From Eucalyptus grandis (lineage: Eukaryota > Streptophyta > Magnoliopsida > Myrtales > Myrtaceae), in assembly GCF_016545825.1 (NCBI RefSeq), contig NC_052616.1, positions 7,068,001-7,132,000 of the forward strand: a stretch of DNA of 64,000 bases, written 5' to 3'. Numbering within the stretch: the first letter of the stretch is position 1; each line of letters starts with the position of its first letter. The notes below the pieces were generated by a model. It saw only the letters and a list, made by a program, of their open reading frames with translations. It was not told where the DNA came from and ran no database searches. Below are positions 49,991-62,871 of this stretch, piece after piece. The position numbers and the translations under genes were made by a program.

Positions 49991-52900
49991 TCAGTTAGTA
50001 CACTTCCATCTCGAAGTCGGTACGCAGCTGAGGTAGTGGCACCAGCTGCAGTGATCATTTGCGTTCTCTCCTCTGAAAAGCATGATCAACCCCACCACAA
50101 ATCTGCAGCATTTAGGAAAAGCTCGAGTAAATCTTTCCGGCTCACTGTGAGTCCATAGGTACTCATAAATCCATTAGCAAGCAAAGCATTTGAGATACCG
50201 TTCTAGGCAACGTCAAGGGTTAAAGAGAAACAAAAGGAGAGAAATCAAACTAGCAAAATACGGCAAAATGTCCAATTCGTGCAATTGACAACAGAAAGAT
50301 CTTGGACCATCGATGCATGCATTGGCATTACCATTGACCAAGTTAAAGAGCTTACCCAGCTATCAACAAGACTAAGGCAATCAACAAGAGGACATATTGG
50401 TAGCCCATGTGCTTTGATTTGGCACGACGCTCTACCCAGCCAAACTGGGGCCGGATGAGCAAAATAAAACCGAGGAGGAATCCCGTCAAGAATCCTCCGA
50501 TATGGGCAAAGTTGTCCACATGAGGGAGAATCCCAACTGCTAGATTAATGGCTACGATGAACAACAATGTGAAAAGAGCTGCAGCCTGCACGACATAAAG
50601 AAGTTTTTGAGCACAATATAAGCACCATGGTCAAATAATCTACTTCATCCAATTCAGTGGAACTTAAAAAGTTAGCAGTCATAGGCTAATGAGTGCTGCC
50701 CGAGAAATCTTCAATTTCAACCTCAGAAAACTTATTTGGCGCTCGGATTTTGCCATTCTCTAGTCATGTTATTGGAATGGCTAAGGAACAATTTTGACAT
50801 GGAGGGCATCAGACCTTATTGGTATAGATGGTCCAGTTAGTGAGAAGCTCTGACAACATCGCTCCCAAAAGCCCAAAGACAGCACCGGAGGCACCAACGG
50901 AGATATTGTTCTGAATAAAAAGGGAGGACAGAACGCTACCACCAAATCCTGATATTAGATAGATTGCTCCAACTTTTACTGCAAGAGTAACCACAGAAGA
51001 GCAATGTCAATTGGAGTCCACAGGGATGAGACTCATCTAGTAGAAGACTTCCCAAATCAACAGGCAATGGAATGAAGTTATACAGAACATTGCTATAAAG
51101 CAGCTTTAAGACATTATTATGTGATACGGACAGTAGACATACCGAAGCCAAATTGCTGTTCAAGGCGAATTCCAATGAAGACCAAGCTCAACATGTTTGC
51201 AAGCAGATGAATGACACCAGCATGCAACCACATACATGTGATGAGTCTCCAACCTTGGTTTCCATTTACAACATTGTCCCACTTTAAACCTCCCATCTTC
51301 AGCAATCTATATAAAAACAAAGCATGAAGTTCAACAACCATGATTCCAAATCGCCACAAAGATTCTCCAGTAAATTACAAAGATGTCTATATCTGTTAGC
51401 TTAGTTTATGATGGACAGTTATGATGCTAAGTTTCTGATCAGGATGTCACTCAATTACTTCTAGCTATTTAAACTAAAGTCGAAAAATACTGTGGGACTT
51501 GTCGTCCTCCATCAGCTCAGTAAAGCCTAATTGAATGTACAAAAAAATTTCAACAAGCAATAGCGGTACTCCATCTGAGATTTTGTGAATGGAACTTCTC
51601 ATATTTAATCATGCATTAAGTCAGAGTTTTTTGACAGATGACAGGGTCAAACATAAAATTGGATGTTAACCTGGAAATTTTTTTGGCACAATGATAGACG
51701 TAAAAAAGAAAAAAAAACCAGTACATCTTATGTCCGGACAAAACTCCATATGAACATTTTGTAAATGGAAGAAACCAAAAGAAAAGACCTTAGGAAAATT
51801 TAAGGGGCCAACTTTGTGAAATATCAGAGCATAAAAAGAACAGAGAACATAAACATTATATATGCAAATAGGCATTTATGATCAAACAAGGAACAAGTCA
51901 TATCAAATAAAACAAGACTGTCCCGCCAATTGATTTGCTTTATTCCTGTCAATTTTAGGCAAGAGAAAACTAAAAATTAGCTGTTAGAAAATGACGCCTA
52001 GCAACATTACAAAACCTCCCAGCTCAAACACAAGATATGGGACAAACATAAAGACAACACCTTGCATAAGGCATGCTTCGAAATTTTGCCTCGACAAATC
52101 GCAATATGAGAAACTTTGCAGAACTCAAAGCTAAACTTATAGAATACGCAAACAAAAAAGCTGGAGGAATCAAAAAGCCAGTGCAGATCAAGATGCAGCT
52201 GTATCCATCTGTTTTTCGTCGGCCAATATCTGCATTCATCTATTTATTTATTTACATATACAGACGATAGTGATATCTAATAGTATAATTTACCGTGTTC
52301 ACCGAGATCAAACCCCAAATTCTCCATGATTAAGATGTCATCTCCTTCAAAGAGGGGAAGCAAGCAAGTTTTCATATGAGCAAGCTTCAAGACACTCAAA
52401 CCAAAAAAATTCCTGATCTGGAACTCAAATTCAACAAGCACAAGAGGACTTAGCCAAACTTATGATCCCTCAATGGCTAATCAAACCGGAACCAACAAAT
52501 CAAAAAAGAAGAGAAAAAAGAAGCCATAATTATCAATAGATAACCTTGTTCTCAGTTCCATTGGACCAGCTTGTCGAATTTCACAAATCAAGTGCAATAC
52601 ACACCGGAGCACACATCACTGCATCGGAGGACAGGCTGTTCATCAAGCAACAAGTGCAATGCGAGGATTTTCCTAAATTTCGAGCTAAATACGAGCTGCC
52701 GAACCGCAAGAAGTTGCACAACAGGTGACAGGCATCATCAAATCACACGAAGAAAACGCAGTGGAATCACTCACGTGCTGGAAGAAGGGCCGAAGAGCGG
52801 GTTCTCCTTGAGCGGCTGGAACGAGAACCTGCCGAGGAACCCGGCGACGCAGCCGCCTTCGAATCCGAGGTTGTTCCTCGGGCAGTTGTTCACGTACATC

Positions 52901-53070
52901 GCCGCGATGAACACCGCCACGTTGGCGACGACGATCACCGGGACCAGCCACGACGTCCACTGGCTCTCGGAGTCGCCGCGGCCGCCGCCCGCGTAGTACG
53001 CCGCCGCCTGGTTGTATCCCCCGCCGCGGGGGCCCTTCGCGGCGCCGCGCTCGAGATCCCGGCCCGACAT
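49991..53070 (-). CDS. Rhomboid-like intramembrane serine protease (RBL1/RBL2-type)
   Basis: Predicted Golgi/secretory-pathway rhomboid protease that cleaves membrane proteins within the bilayer. Exons in transcription order: 52775-53070, 51143-51306, 50815-50978, 50356-50585, 49991-50102; 321 residues, frame kept at each junction. Seen: hydrophilic Gly-rich N terminus ([18 protein letters not shown]), first membrane helix at about 41-60, the WR element in [20 protein letters not shown] with the conserved H...N, catalytic serine in GASGA (Ser184) and catalytic histidine in FAHIGG (His236). The Cys-rich tail [19 protein letters not shown] matches plant RBLs. Active-site residues are complete, so the enzyme is predicted to be active. 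The gene converges on IQD, with 674 bases between stop codons. Intron 1 is about 1.5 kb and AT-rich. The leader (53071-53450) is GC-rich. Confidence 0.93.
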
Positions 53071-53943
53071 GCCTCGAATCCGAACCCCGGAAACAAACCA
53101 AAAACCCCGACCCGACCCGAACCCGGACCCCGGTTCGAACGACGGCGAGGGGGGATCGATCGGCGAGCGCGAACCGCAGGAAGAGGATCGAGGAACGAGG
53201 GAGCGATCGGACGGCGGAGGTTGCGAGAATGCGAAGGGAGGAGGAGGATCTGCGGCTGGCTTTTCTGTCTCCTTCGGTTTCTTTCTTCTTCACCGTTTTT
53301 TTAGCCGTTAAAACTCTCCGCTTTCCAATTGCTTGCTGGCGACGAGGAGTAGGAGAGGCGGCGGAGACGGACCGAGGGTTTGCTAGAATCACCGTCGGTG
53401 ACGCGGGGCTTTTTTTATAGGCAGCCGCGGTACGGTAACGGACGCGGTTGCTGTCGGGATGAATTTACCGTGACGCCCCTCGCTCGGCGACGATAATATC
53501 GTACTATAAGTCGGGAACACGCGGGATTCTCGTCCTTATCGCTTTCTTTTTTTTGCGCGTTCCCGGCGGGACAGCGTCGGCCGGGGATAGTCCAGCTGGC
53601 ACGATCATTTTCTTGTTAATTAAAGATTAGACGTGGGATTTGCTTCCATTTGGAGGGAGGGGATTCGATGCGGGGGGGATTCTCACGCGGTGTTTCGCAT
53701 GAATCGTCAGATTCCCATCGAATTTTTAGCTCACCTAAGTTTCACACCTTGGTGAGAATAAGGGACAAAAAGAAAGTCGGACATGACCTCCATGATGCCT
53801 CTACCTCAATTTCTTTTTATATGTATTATTAAGACCGCCGAGCTTGTAAGACAAAAATTCTCTCTATTTATCATAAAAAAGAAAATCAATCCTGAATTTT
53901 GATCATCAGGGCACCATTATCAATCTTTTTTTTTCTTGTGTCA

Positions 53944-54139
53944 TTTTTTTTTTTTTTTTTGGTATTGGAGGAGCAGAACTGCGGCCGACAACCGCGCCGT
54001 AAACCCCAAGTGACACTTAAGCGGGAGGACCCACCACCCCGAGTCACACTTAATACACCTAGCGCCTCCCCTGGGTTTTGAACCCTTCACCTCTTCGTTA
54101 AGGATCAGCAGAGCCTTATCCAGTTGAGCCACCGCGGCC
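53944..54139 (-). mobile_element. tRNA-derived SINE (minus orientation)
   Basis: Read on the minus strand, the element begins GGCCGCGGTGGCTCAACTGG, which contains an A-box-like TGGCTCAACTGG. It continues to a B-box-like GGTTCAAAACC about 45 bases later and ends in a run of about 17 A after CTCCTCCAATACC. This is the layout of a polymerase III-transcribed tRNA-related SINE. Target-site duplications were not identifiable. A tRNA gene is excluded because no cloverleaf acceptor pairing follows. Confidence 0.75.
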
Positions 54140-56067
54140 GGTGGTTGTATGTCGACTTTTAAAGGAAAGGAGAAAAATGTGATGAAATTTTGAGGTATTG
54201 GTGTCGTAATAAGAGTAATTTATGAACTTTTTTGATATTAGCACTATAATTAGGGAACGTCATAGTTTGGAACAATTATAGTGGGATCCAAGAGTATTCT
54301 CTCTTATGGCAATTCATTTAAATCCCCCATAACGGATGAGGTCGAAAAGGGTAAATTTAACAAATTAAATTAGTATTTTTATTCCTATCCAACGGATCTC
54401 TCCTTTCTCTACTCATTATTGTTATCATTATTATCATCATCATCTTTTCTCTGCCTTTTTTTTACTTTTGCTCCTTTAATGATGACATCCTATTACCAGC
54501 AGCTTGGACCAGTCACCAGCGCGTGCCCACATGGACCACCTTATGAAATCACTGCTCTGTTAAGGTTCACAAACTTTAAGACGCATAATTACGGTGCGTA
54601 ATGCTGGTCATAATTTCATACTTAAAAGTATGTCATTAGAGCATTAGGGGTTTGAATTTGAAACAAGATGGGTCCATAAATCATGGCATGGAATGAGGAT
54701 GTTCCACATTCTGTGATTACATAGTTAGAAAGCTTGAGGTCAATCATTTCAATTTCCATTTTAGAGAAGTTCCAAAACTTTTGCCAAAAACATTACTTAT
54801 CGACTAACATATCTAGAGTTAATAAGATATTTAAAAAAAGAAGAAGACTTGTGCCGTTTTTCACGGAAATAGTATCGTCGTTTTTATAAACACCTATTAT
54901 TGCCACCTATAAATTAATTATCTAGCAAAGGTTTCTAATGCATTTTAGTATCTCTCTAAACCATTACAAGGCCCCAATTTACATACTTTTCTCTTAATTA
55001 GAGCGCTTTGAATTTAACAAGAAAAGATCTACAAACATCATAAAAAATTCCGAATATCGACCTTAATTTTCTGAAAAAGAAGGATTAGTTAGCATCTTTG
55101 CTTGTTCCTATGTACTTTGAAAGCTGAGATTGAGAATATCCTTCAAACAACTTTAGTTGACAGTTCTTGTCCTCCCATCGGAGAGAGGCAGGACAGCTAA
55201 GCATTAGCAAGGACTTGTTCCTTTGGACACATGGGTTTTGGACACAACGGTTTTCACGCTAAACCAAGTCAAACGACTCTTTCTTAATCGTGTCTTACTT
55301 AGGAACCGAGTCAACTGAATTGTCATGCCTTTTCATTGAAGTTATTGGCAAACCAGCCGAAGAGTTGTCCGTAATCCCCGTCTTTACTTGCTCCGTTGAA
55401 AACATAGACAAACAAGGACTCTTCCGATGGATTTTTTAGGCATTTTGTTAGGTGTCGCCCATCATGACATTTCTCACTAATCGACCAGTTGTCACTTTCA
55501 TTGACCCGCTTTGCAATGATTAATTATTTTATTTTCGTCACATTTTTATTAGAATTTAGATGTGACATATACTTTCAAGACTCGGAATTTTTATAATTTA
55601 CGATGCATGCAAACTTCTTCCATCCAAATATCAAAGGAAATTTCGTGTGCCTCATATGCTTTTGTAGAAGACGAGTGAACCTTCATGGTCGACGAGTCCA
55701 TCAAGCCCATGCTCGAAATCAGATTCATTTGGTGGTGGCCATCGGCTACCCTACCAACCATGTAATCGAAGATCCAATTATAAAATTCCATAAGCACATA
55801 TAGTACAGGAAAAAATGGGGGAAATCATGATCAGAAAGTGTCTTTGGAAGTGGGTAAGGGGTGAGGGCGGAACGGTCACGGGCAGGTGACGGTAGAATGC
55901 GGGTGGGTGAGAGACGTGGTTGGGGGTTAGTTGGGATTGAAGGCAAGGGAGCAGGAGGCGCGGAGCTTTCGCGTGCGCGACTCCACGAAAACGAACGCGA
56001 ACCAACCCTTGCGTCTTCGTTTTCCAATTTCGCGTGCCCGGGCGTCATCGCAACCGTACCTTGATCA
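54140..56067. other. Spacer without recognised gene
   Basis: AT-rich DNA, then a short minus-strand frame at 55591-55797 (contains STKAYEAHEISFDIWMEE) and a GC-richer patch at 55860-56064. The first has some protein-like character but no family I recognise and no splice context. It could be a gene relic. Confidence 0.35.
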
Positions 56068-57540
56068 CAATTCACACAATCTGTCATTTTTCACTAAACC
56101 ATTTTTTAATATTTAAAAAAAAGAAAATCAAGAAATTGGACCGAGTCTTCAACTCGGGTTATATTAGATTTGAGGTGCGGTTCGATTCAAAGTTAACGTA
56201 CACTCAAATTGATTTAACGTACACTCAAATTGATTCGGGATTCAGAAAATTCGAACCGAATTGTTTACAAACCTTGCTGGCAGCAGGCCCAGGAGAAGCT
56301 ACAGATGGCCCGTCACGATTGTGCCGCTAGACGGGTAGAGAGGTTGATCCGTATAATGTAGACATTCGTCATTTAATTTCTTCATTTTCGTCTAGTCCTT
56401 CTCGGCTTATCTCGTCTCAGTTAATCTATGTCTTCCGCTCGTCGCTGTGCGGTATGGCTGGATTGTTTTCCGACGTAACTTCCCTCTCATCAGGAGTCAA
56501 TGTCACGGGGAGGTGGTGGATTTGCTTTTGCTGGCATGATTGGTTGCAACGGTCGCTTCCAAGTCAATCCAATTTAATTTTCTTGTCCACGTGTTGTATG
56601 GACACGCGGTAAATTCCTAATAATGTCTTGCGGGCTCACCTTAGGTGTCCCGTCGGATGAGGCGAGTTCCCACATGAAATTGATACGATTCAATGACACA
56701 CGTGCATTGGACCCCGACAGAGTATGAACGCCTCATCTCTTAACGCGCATTGCCATATCAAAAAGCGTGACCACTTGAGCTCCGATCCACAAAAACTACT
56801 GTTGGAGTGCACTTGTCATTGGGATAGTAGGTCCCGAATCATACTTTCTCCAAGCAATTTGACCACGATCGCAGTCTGAATTCAATTAAAAGCTACTTTC
56901 GGTACTTCTCATTTTTAGAGCCCTCGTCTATCGCTATCAGTTGGCATCCAATGCCGGATTTGATGCCACATGGACTACATGTCCACATTGTGCTGATCAC
57001 GTGAAGTTTGATTACTTGATCACTAAGTTGAAGAGTCATTAGACTATGTAAAATTTGCACATATAAACAAGAAGATAGAGTGGATAAAGAAAAGAAAAAG
57101 AAATGTTAAATTAAGGATATTAAATTGTTGTAGCTATACAGACATATAAAATCATGATATATATATATTTTAAATTTCATCAGCGTCCTATATAAATTTT
57201 ATGTCTAAAACATAAATCAAACGGTATTTTTGAAATTAAAGACAAAAACTATGTACTGTGAAAAATAAGAATACTAATTCTCTTCATATGATAGTATATT
57301 TATATCAATCAATTTTCAACCTTGGGTTATGCATGCAAATTCCTGTTTATTTTTCTCTTTTGTTAGATGGAGACGTTCTTATACTAGGAACACAACCGGA
57401 CACCGACAACATGCAATTCTTTGCGTTGTCCATCTTCACTCATTGTTCTACTCAAATTCTATTTATTTCATGAAAGAAGTTTTCTTGAAAAACATTTTTC
57501 AAAGTTTCTGGCGTAGGATGAAGTTTAAGTGATTAGAAGT
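56068..57540. repeat. Tandem duplication, copy A
   Basis: Direct partner of 57550-59950. Shared blocks include TTTTTCACTA near the start, GTTATATTAGATTTGAGGTG, CTCTCATCAGGAGTCAA, TTTGCTGGCATGATTG, AAGTCAATCCAATTT, GACACGCGGTAAATTC, GACAGAGTATGAAC and TCAATCAATTTTCAACCTTG. Copy A contains a 21-base internal duplication (AACGTACACTCAAATTGATT repeated at about 56196-56238). No ORF conserved between the copies was found. Confidence 0.85.
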
Positions 57541-57549
57541 ATATTGTCT

Positions 57550-59950
57550 ATAATTCATACACAATCTCTCATTTTTCACTAGACTTCTTTTTAATATTTA
57601 AAAAACAAAAAACCAAGAAATCGAACTGAGTCTTTGATTAGGGTTATATTAGATTTGAGGTGGAATTTGATTTAAAGTTAATACACACTTAAAACAATTC
57701 GAGATTTTAGAAAATTTGAAAAAATCCATTTACAAACCGACCGGCGACGGCCTGACAGAGGCTATAAATGGCCCATCAAGCCTGTGCCGGGTACAGAGGT
57801 TGATCAATATAATGTAGGTATCCTCTATTTAATATTTTCGTTTTTTGGTCTCGTCCTGTTCAACTAATCTCGTCTCCGTTAATTTATGTCTTTGCGTCCG
57901 TTGGCTGTGTGGCGTGGCTGGATCATGATCCGATGCACCTTTCCTCTCATCAGGAGTCAACGTCAGGAGGAGGTGGCGGGCCTGCCTTTGCTGGCATGAT
58001 TGATTGCACCTGTCCCTCGGAAGTCAATCCAATTTCATCTTCTGTCCACATGTTGGACCGACACGCGGTAAATTCTTGATTATGTCTAGCGGGCCCAGCA
58101 CAAGTGTACCGCCACGCGTCCCTATGAGAAATTCATACGATCCGACGGTGTACGTGCATTGAATCTCGACAGAGTATGAACACCTCAGGCCTCGATGCAG
58201 GTCGCAATCTGGCAAAAGTGTGAACACCTTGGCTCGGAGCCATAGAAGATACTGTGGAAGCTCGGCTCGTCACCAGAATAGAAGGTCCCGAGTCATAGTT
58301 TCTAGAAGCAATCTGTCCATGATAGAAAATTTTCTTTACTATCATGGTCTTTGAACTCCAATGAATTTAATAAATAGTTACTAATAGTTTCGGTACTTCT
58401 CATTTTCAAAACCATTACCTAAAGCTATAAGTTTCATCCAACATTGGACTCGATGCCACGTGGACTACATGTCTACATTGTGTAGACCGCGCGAAGTTTG
58501 ATTACTTGTTCACTAATTAGGAGAATCATTTAGATTGTAAAATTTGCACAAATAAATGAGAAAATAGATTGGATAAAAGGAAAATAGAAATGTTAAATTA
58601 AGGATATTAAGTTGTGATAGCTATGCAGATCTATAGAATCATGTATTTTTTTTTTTTAAATTTCATTAGTGTCCATAAATAAATTTTATGTCTAAAACAT
58701 AAATTGAATGGTATTTTGAAAGGCCGGCCCTATTTTTCACCCTCTAAATAACTATATCCACACCTTTTTCCTAAAAAGACAAAATTGTCCCCAATCTTTC
58801 AATTGCTATTTAAAATTATGGACGGACTCCCTTTTTTTTCCCCTTATTTTTCCCAATTTATTTAGGATAATTACCATAATTAAGAATTTCCTATATCTTT
58901 TTTTTAGCATATTAAAGAAAAGTGCATGCTTAGGTGTTTCTATAACATTTTACATGATTCATGTCACCAATAGTAAGAAAAAAGACATTTTTTAATATAG
59001 TATAAGAATGAAAAATCTCTTCTTCATCATGATCTTATAACAAATTATCTACCATTTTGTTCCTCTAATCTCAAGAGCTCATTTTCTTGGTGAAATTTTT
59101 ATTAATTTAATTAGTCTTAAATATATGTATCAAGTCTCTTTATTTATTTATAGGAAAAAAAGATAATTTTTTTGATTATTATATTGGCAAGATACTTTAA
59201 ATAGAGCATAAAAAACATTAGAGGAATATTTTTTGCAAGTTGTTCATAGATGATATTAATTTTTGTCAATCCAAAATAATAACTTTTCACTAAATTTTTT
59301 AAAAAATTCTTACTTATGCAATGTTGGATTTAATTAAATTTTCCATAATTTTGATCGCCAACATAGAAAAGAATTGGATTTCTTGGAAATTTCTCTTTTT
59401 GACAAACAAATTCTTATTGAAATTATATCAAACAATTAAAAAAAAATAGTTCCTTTAAGATAAAAGGAAAATTTACAATAAACAAAAGATAAATTTATGA
59501 AATTCTTAATTATGATAAGTCGAACCTATATAGATATCGAAATACAAAAAAAAAAGGTAAGTAAATAAATTTGTAACCACCAAGACAAATTGCAATTGGA
59601 AGATTGACGGTAGTTTTGTCTCTTTAGTGTAAATGAGGGTGAAGATAATTATTTAGAGGGTGGAAATAGCGCCTAAAATTAAAGACAGAAGCTATATTAC
59701 GTAAAAAAATAAGAATATTACTCTTCATATAAAGGTATATTTATATCAATCAATTTTCAACCTTGGGGTATGCATGCAATTTCTTGTTTATTTTTCTCTT
59801 TTATTAGCCTCGGACGTTCTCCTTCTGGATACACACCTGGACACCGAACACATGCAATCCTATGCATCATCCGTTGCACTTATTTTTCCATTAAAGTTCC
59901 ATCTACTTTTTTCAAATTTTTTGGTGTTCGAGGAGTGGAAAATTAGTGGT
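57550..59950. repeat. Tandem duplication, copy B (interrupted by a transposon)
   Basis: Colinear with 56068-57540 but split at 58721/59674 by a 952-base insertion; the flanking halves rejoin exactly where copy A is continuous (GGTATTTTTGAAATTAAAGA near 57222). Divergence between copies is moderate, with many substitutions and small indels. Confidence 0.85.
58722..59673. mobile_element. Non-autonomous TIR transposon inserted in copy B
   Basis: The left end is GGCCGGCCCTATTTTTCACC, continuing CTCTAAATAA. The inverted right end is GGCGCTATTTCCACCCTC, continuing TAAATAA, so TIRs are about 28 bases. The flank is TGAAA on the left and TAAAA on the right; copy A reads TGAAATTAAAG uninterrupted. This is consistent with a 3-5 base target duplication. 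The interior is very AT-rich with no ORF. The short duplication could fit PIF/Harbinger, but no transposase is present to confirm it. Confidence 0.75.
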
Positions 59951-59959
59951 AAAAAAAAA

Positions 59960-61044
59960 AAAATTGTTTCTGATCGATAGGCTGGGACTCGCGTCCTCTT
60001 GCCCTTGTGTAGCTTCTCATCCTCACATCCTCGCACCCTCTCGTCGCCCTCGCATCCTCTCTTTGTTATTCCCTCTTTCTTACACGTTCTCTTCTCTTCC
60101 CTCTAGAGCTGCTCCTTTTTCCCATCTTTGTCATGCGATTTAGGGCTTCTTTGTCTTGTCCATCATCTCCAGAGCTACTCCTCCTCTGGTGCTGCCTCGC
60201 GCTTCTCTTACAAATTGCAGAGTAGAGAGGGTGCGCCGTTATTGTTTTCGCTTTCATTTTCTAATCCATGGAGGCGCGATTCCTGAGGTAATTATTGTAA
60301 TTAGCTCTCATTTCTATAAATCAATCTCTTTGCTTAATGGCCTATTCAAGGGAAAATGCAAAAACCAACTCTTTGAGTTTAGTCTGATAGCAATATCTTT
60401 CCATTTGGCGCCATTAGCGGTTTTGGGTCTTCATACAATTGTTTGTTCGGATGATTCGTCCCGACAAATATTGTGCGATTCTTTTGTTTTCTGAACATGG
60501 ATCGTGGTCTCTTCGTTGATTTTGTGTTTTTGGAGCAGCTTGTGTTGTCCCACGGTATCAATATATCTGCATTATTGATTACTCAGCTTTAAATTAGAGT
60601 GGAAGGATTACTATAGTCGGATGGGAAACTTAGCATCTACCGGTCAACATATATGTAGGAACTTGTCGAGATGTTTGACATTTTTTGGCCTTTATTGCCT
60701 AGAGAAAACCATATCGAGTACCTTGTTAGTGATTATCAATAAGCTTCATAATATTTACTACATCTACTACAGTGGGGACTTGATTTTAGGATAACATCGA
60801 GCTAACCTAGGATGGAGTTTGATTTATTTGAAGTATATTGTCTACAACCGGTTTGAATGAAGAAGACACCTACTTATTTTGTTCACGTTGAAATAAAATT
60901 GAGTGGATGCAAGAGCATTTGCATACCTAATGCATGTATTCTTGAATAGCAGCTTGTGCTGTGTCATGTGGTTCTGGCTCTCTAGTGTTGCCCTTCTAGG
61001 ATTGCACGCATTTTGTGTTTCATGATCAATGTGCTCCAATATAG
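59960..61044 (+). other. Probable 5' region of the degenerate Harbinger element
   Basis: A pyrimidine-rich stretch (59985-60160, TCCTCTTGCCC-type text) followed by sequence without long ORFs leads into the transposase relic at 61045. The left terminal repeat was not found. It may instead be unrelated flanking DNA. Confidence 0.3.
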
Positions 61045-62160
61045 ATGGATCATGACAAAATCCAAGTGGCGGTAATGGTTGTGGCTGCGACATTTATGAC
61101 AATTATCATACTAGTTACAGATAATTATAATCATTTTGAGAACCAAATATTGAGAGAAGCTCATGTGAATCGAGATTACGAGAAAGAGTTGTATATGAAT
61201 CGTGTGTTATATAGTGACGATACTTATTGTATAAATCAAATATGGATGCCGTCGAATGCTTTTTTAGAGCTTTGCAAGGTGCTCAGTGCAAGTAACTTGT
61301 GTTCCACAACCATATCATTGGATGTAATGTCAGGTTCAAAATCATCGGGGGGAGATTCCATAGGTCAATAGAACCCGTGCACATATATTTCAAAATTGTC
61401 TTTCAAATGATTTTGTAATCGTACAAACATGTGGTAAAAGAATTGGCTGATTCCATTTCTCTTGAGATAAGTAATGATCGAAGGTTTTAATGGTTGAAGG
61501 TTTTATCCATATTTTAAGATATGGAATTTGGAAAAAAAAGAAGTCTTTATACATTGCTCGAGAAGTTTCATTAGTATTTGGTTGATAACTATATTTCGGA
61601 GCAATAGATGGAACTCATGTGCACGCATCAATTCCTCTTAAAATTGAAGGAAGATTTTGTGGTCGGAAGGAACACAAAATGTATTGGTTGCTGTTACATT
61701 TGACTTGAGATTTTCTTATGTGTTAGCTGGTTGAGAGGGCACTCCACGTGATTCATGTATTTTTTTTTTTAATGTAATTTCAAAGCCGGATGGATTGAAT
61801 ACTCCTAGAGGTAAGAAAATGAAATTTATACTCAATTTTTGGTATTGAGCTGAGTATCTTAAGAATAAACTTTTTTTCTAACTTGTTGGAATATATTATC
61901 TTGCCGATGCTAGTGGAATGCAAAATGGCATCATCTCTCTATTGTGATGTTAGATACCATTTGAAGGAGTTCAGTGATCGCCCACTTGAAAATAAGAAGG
62001 AACTATTCAATCTGCGCCATTCATCTCTAAGAACTACTATCAAAAGAGCATTTGGAGTGTTAAAGAAGCAATTTCAATTGAATATTTTTGGTCGTTAAAA
62101 CACAAGTCAATGTTGTCTTAGCTTGTTGTATTATTCAAAATTTTATTACAGCCCAATGAC
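61045..62160 (+). pseudogene. PIF/Harbinger transposase-derived nuclease (ALP1/HARBI1-like), broken
   Basis: A chain of fragments in shifting plus-strand frames follows the order of a plant Harbinger DDE transposase. First comes an N terminus with a hydrophobic segment (MDHDKIQVAVMVVAATFMTI) and NRDYEKELYMNRVLY. After a frame change come NVRFKIIGGRFHRSIEPVH, GAIDGTHVHASIPLKIEGRF (catalytic-core region) and LAGWEGTPRDS-like text. The next piece is RYHLKEFSDRPLENKKELFN, then LRHSSLRTTIKRAFGVLKK, and after another shift TQVNVVLACCIIQNFI. In-frame stops and frameshifts occur at about 61320, 61369, 61420 and 61470, between about 61600 and 61880, and near 62098. Some conserved sequence is missing between the first and second blocks. 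It cannot encode a working enzyme. Confidence 0.8.
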
Positions 62161-62626
62161 TATTATTGAAGAGATGAATAGACAAATGGAATCTTAAAGA
62201 AAAAAAATCCAAGAATCCAACTTTCTCAAAGAGAGGAAAACGAGGAAAATAAGATATGGATATAAAAAAGGGGTAGGATTGTGCACACGATGTGGATTAG
62301 TTACTAAGAGGTTAGAAGAAGCCAATATTTTTCTTTTTGTTTCTTTTGAGCGTTTCATTTAGAACATGTGGTTTTTATTCCTTTAGTAATAATCATCTTT
62401 GAAAATTAGTACTAGTCCTATTTATTATTTGTTTTCTTATGCAGCTGTTTAAGTTCTTGCTTAATTATAGTGATGGGTGAGATGGTCAACCAATCTAGGT
62501 GATCTAAACCTATGTAACTTATTCTATTTGAAATTCTTGCTAATGAATTAACCAAAGGTATCAAGCCCTCGAAACATTCAAACTCTTTTCAATTGCTCGA
62601 GTTGCCGATAGAATAAAAGAGAGACT

Positions 62627-62871
62627 TGGCATTCATTTTACGAAAAAGTAAAGACTCGGAAAAATATTTTTCGAATAATGATTAAATATGACGCTTAGAA
62701 AAATTAGTCAACGGAAACTAGTTTCATCATTGATGATAATTTATACCTAACTATTTTGGTAGTTGATAAAAATATTTTTTTACTTGTTAATTCTTGTAGG
62801 TAATACAAACAATTATTTTTAGAAAAATATTTTCCAAATCTTTAGTTTTGCGTAAACAAAAAATGCACCTT
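62627..62871. mobile_element. MITE-like element downstream of the transposase relic
   Basis: The left arm TTTTACGAAAAAGTAAAGAC, continuing TCGGAAAAATATTTTTC, faces a right arm whose inverse reads GTTTACGCAAAACTAAAGAT, continuing TTGGAAAATATTTTTC. The inverted repeats are about 36 bases at high identity, with an AT-rich centre and no ORF. Outer ends are approximate. Confidence 0.55.

Noticed and set aside
52685..53392. 235-codon minus ORF over rhomboid exon 1
   Set aside because: Different frame from the rhomboid protein; Arg-rich shadow of the GC-rich leader and exon.
54070..54140. Possible tRNA gene on the minus strand
   Set aside because: Box-like motifs exist but no acceptor-stem pairing; the body continues into a 3' tail with poly(A), as in a SINE.
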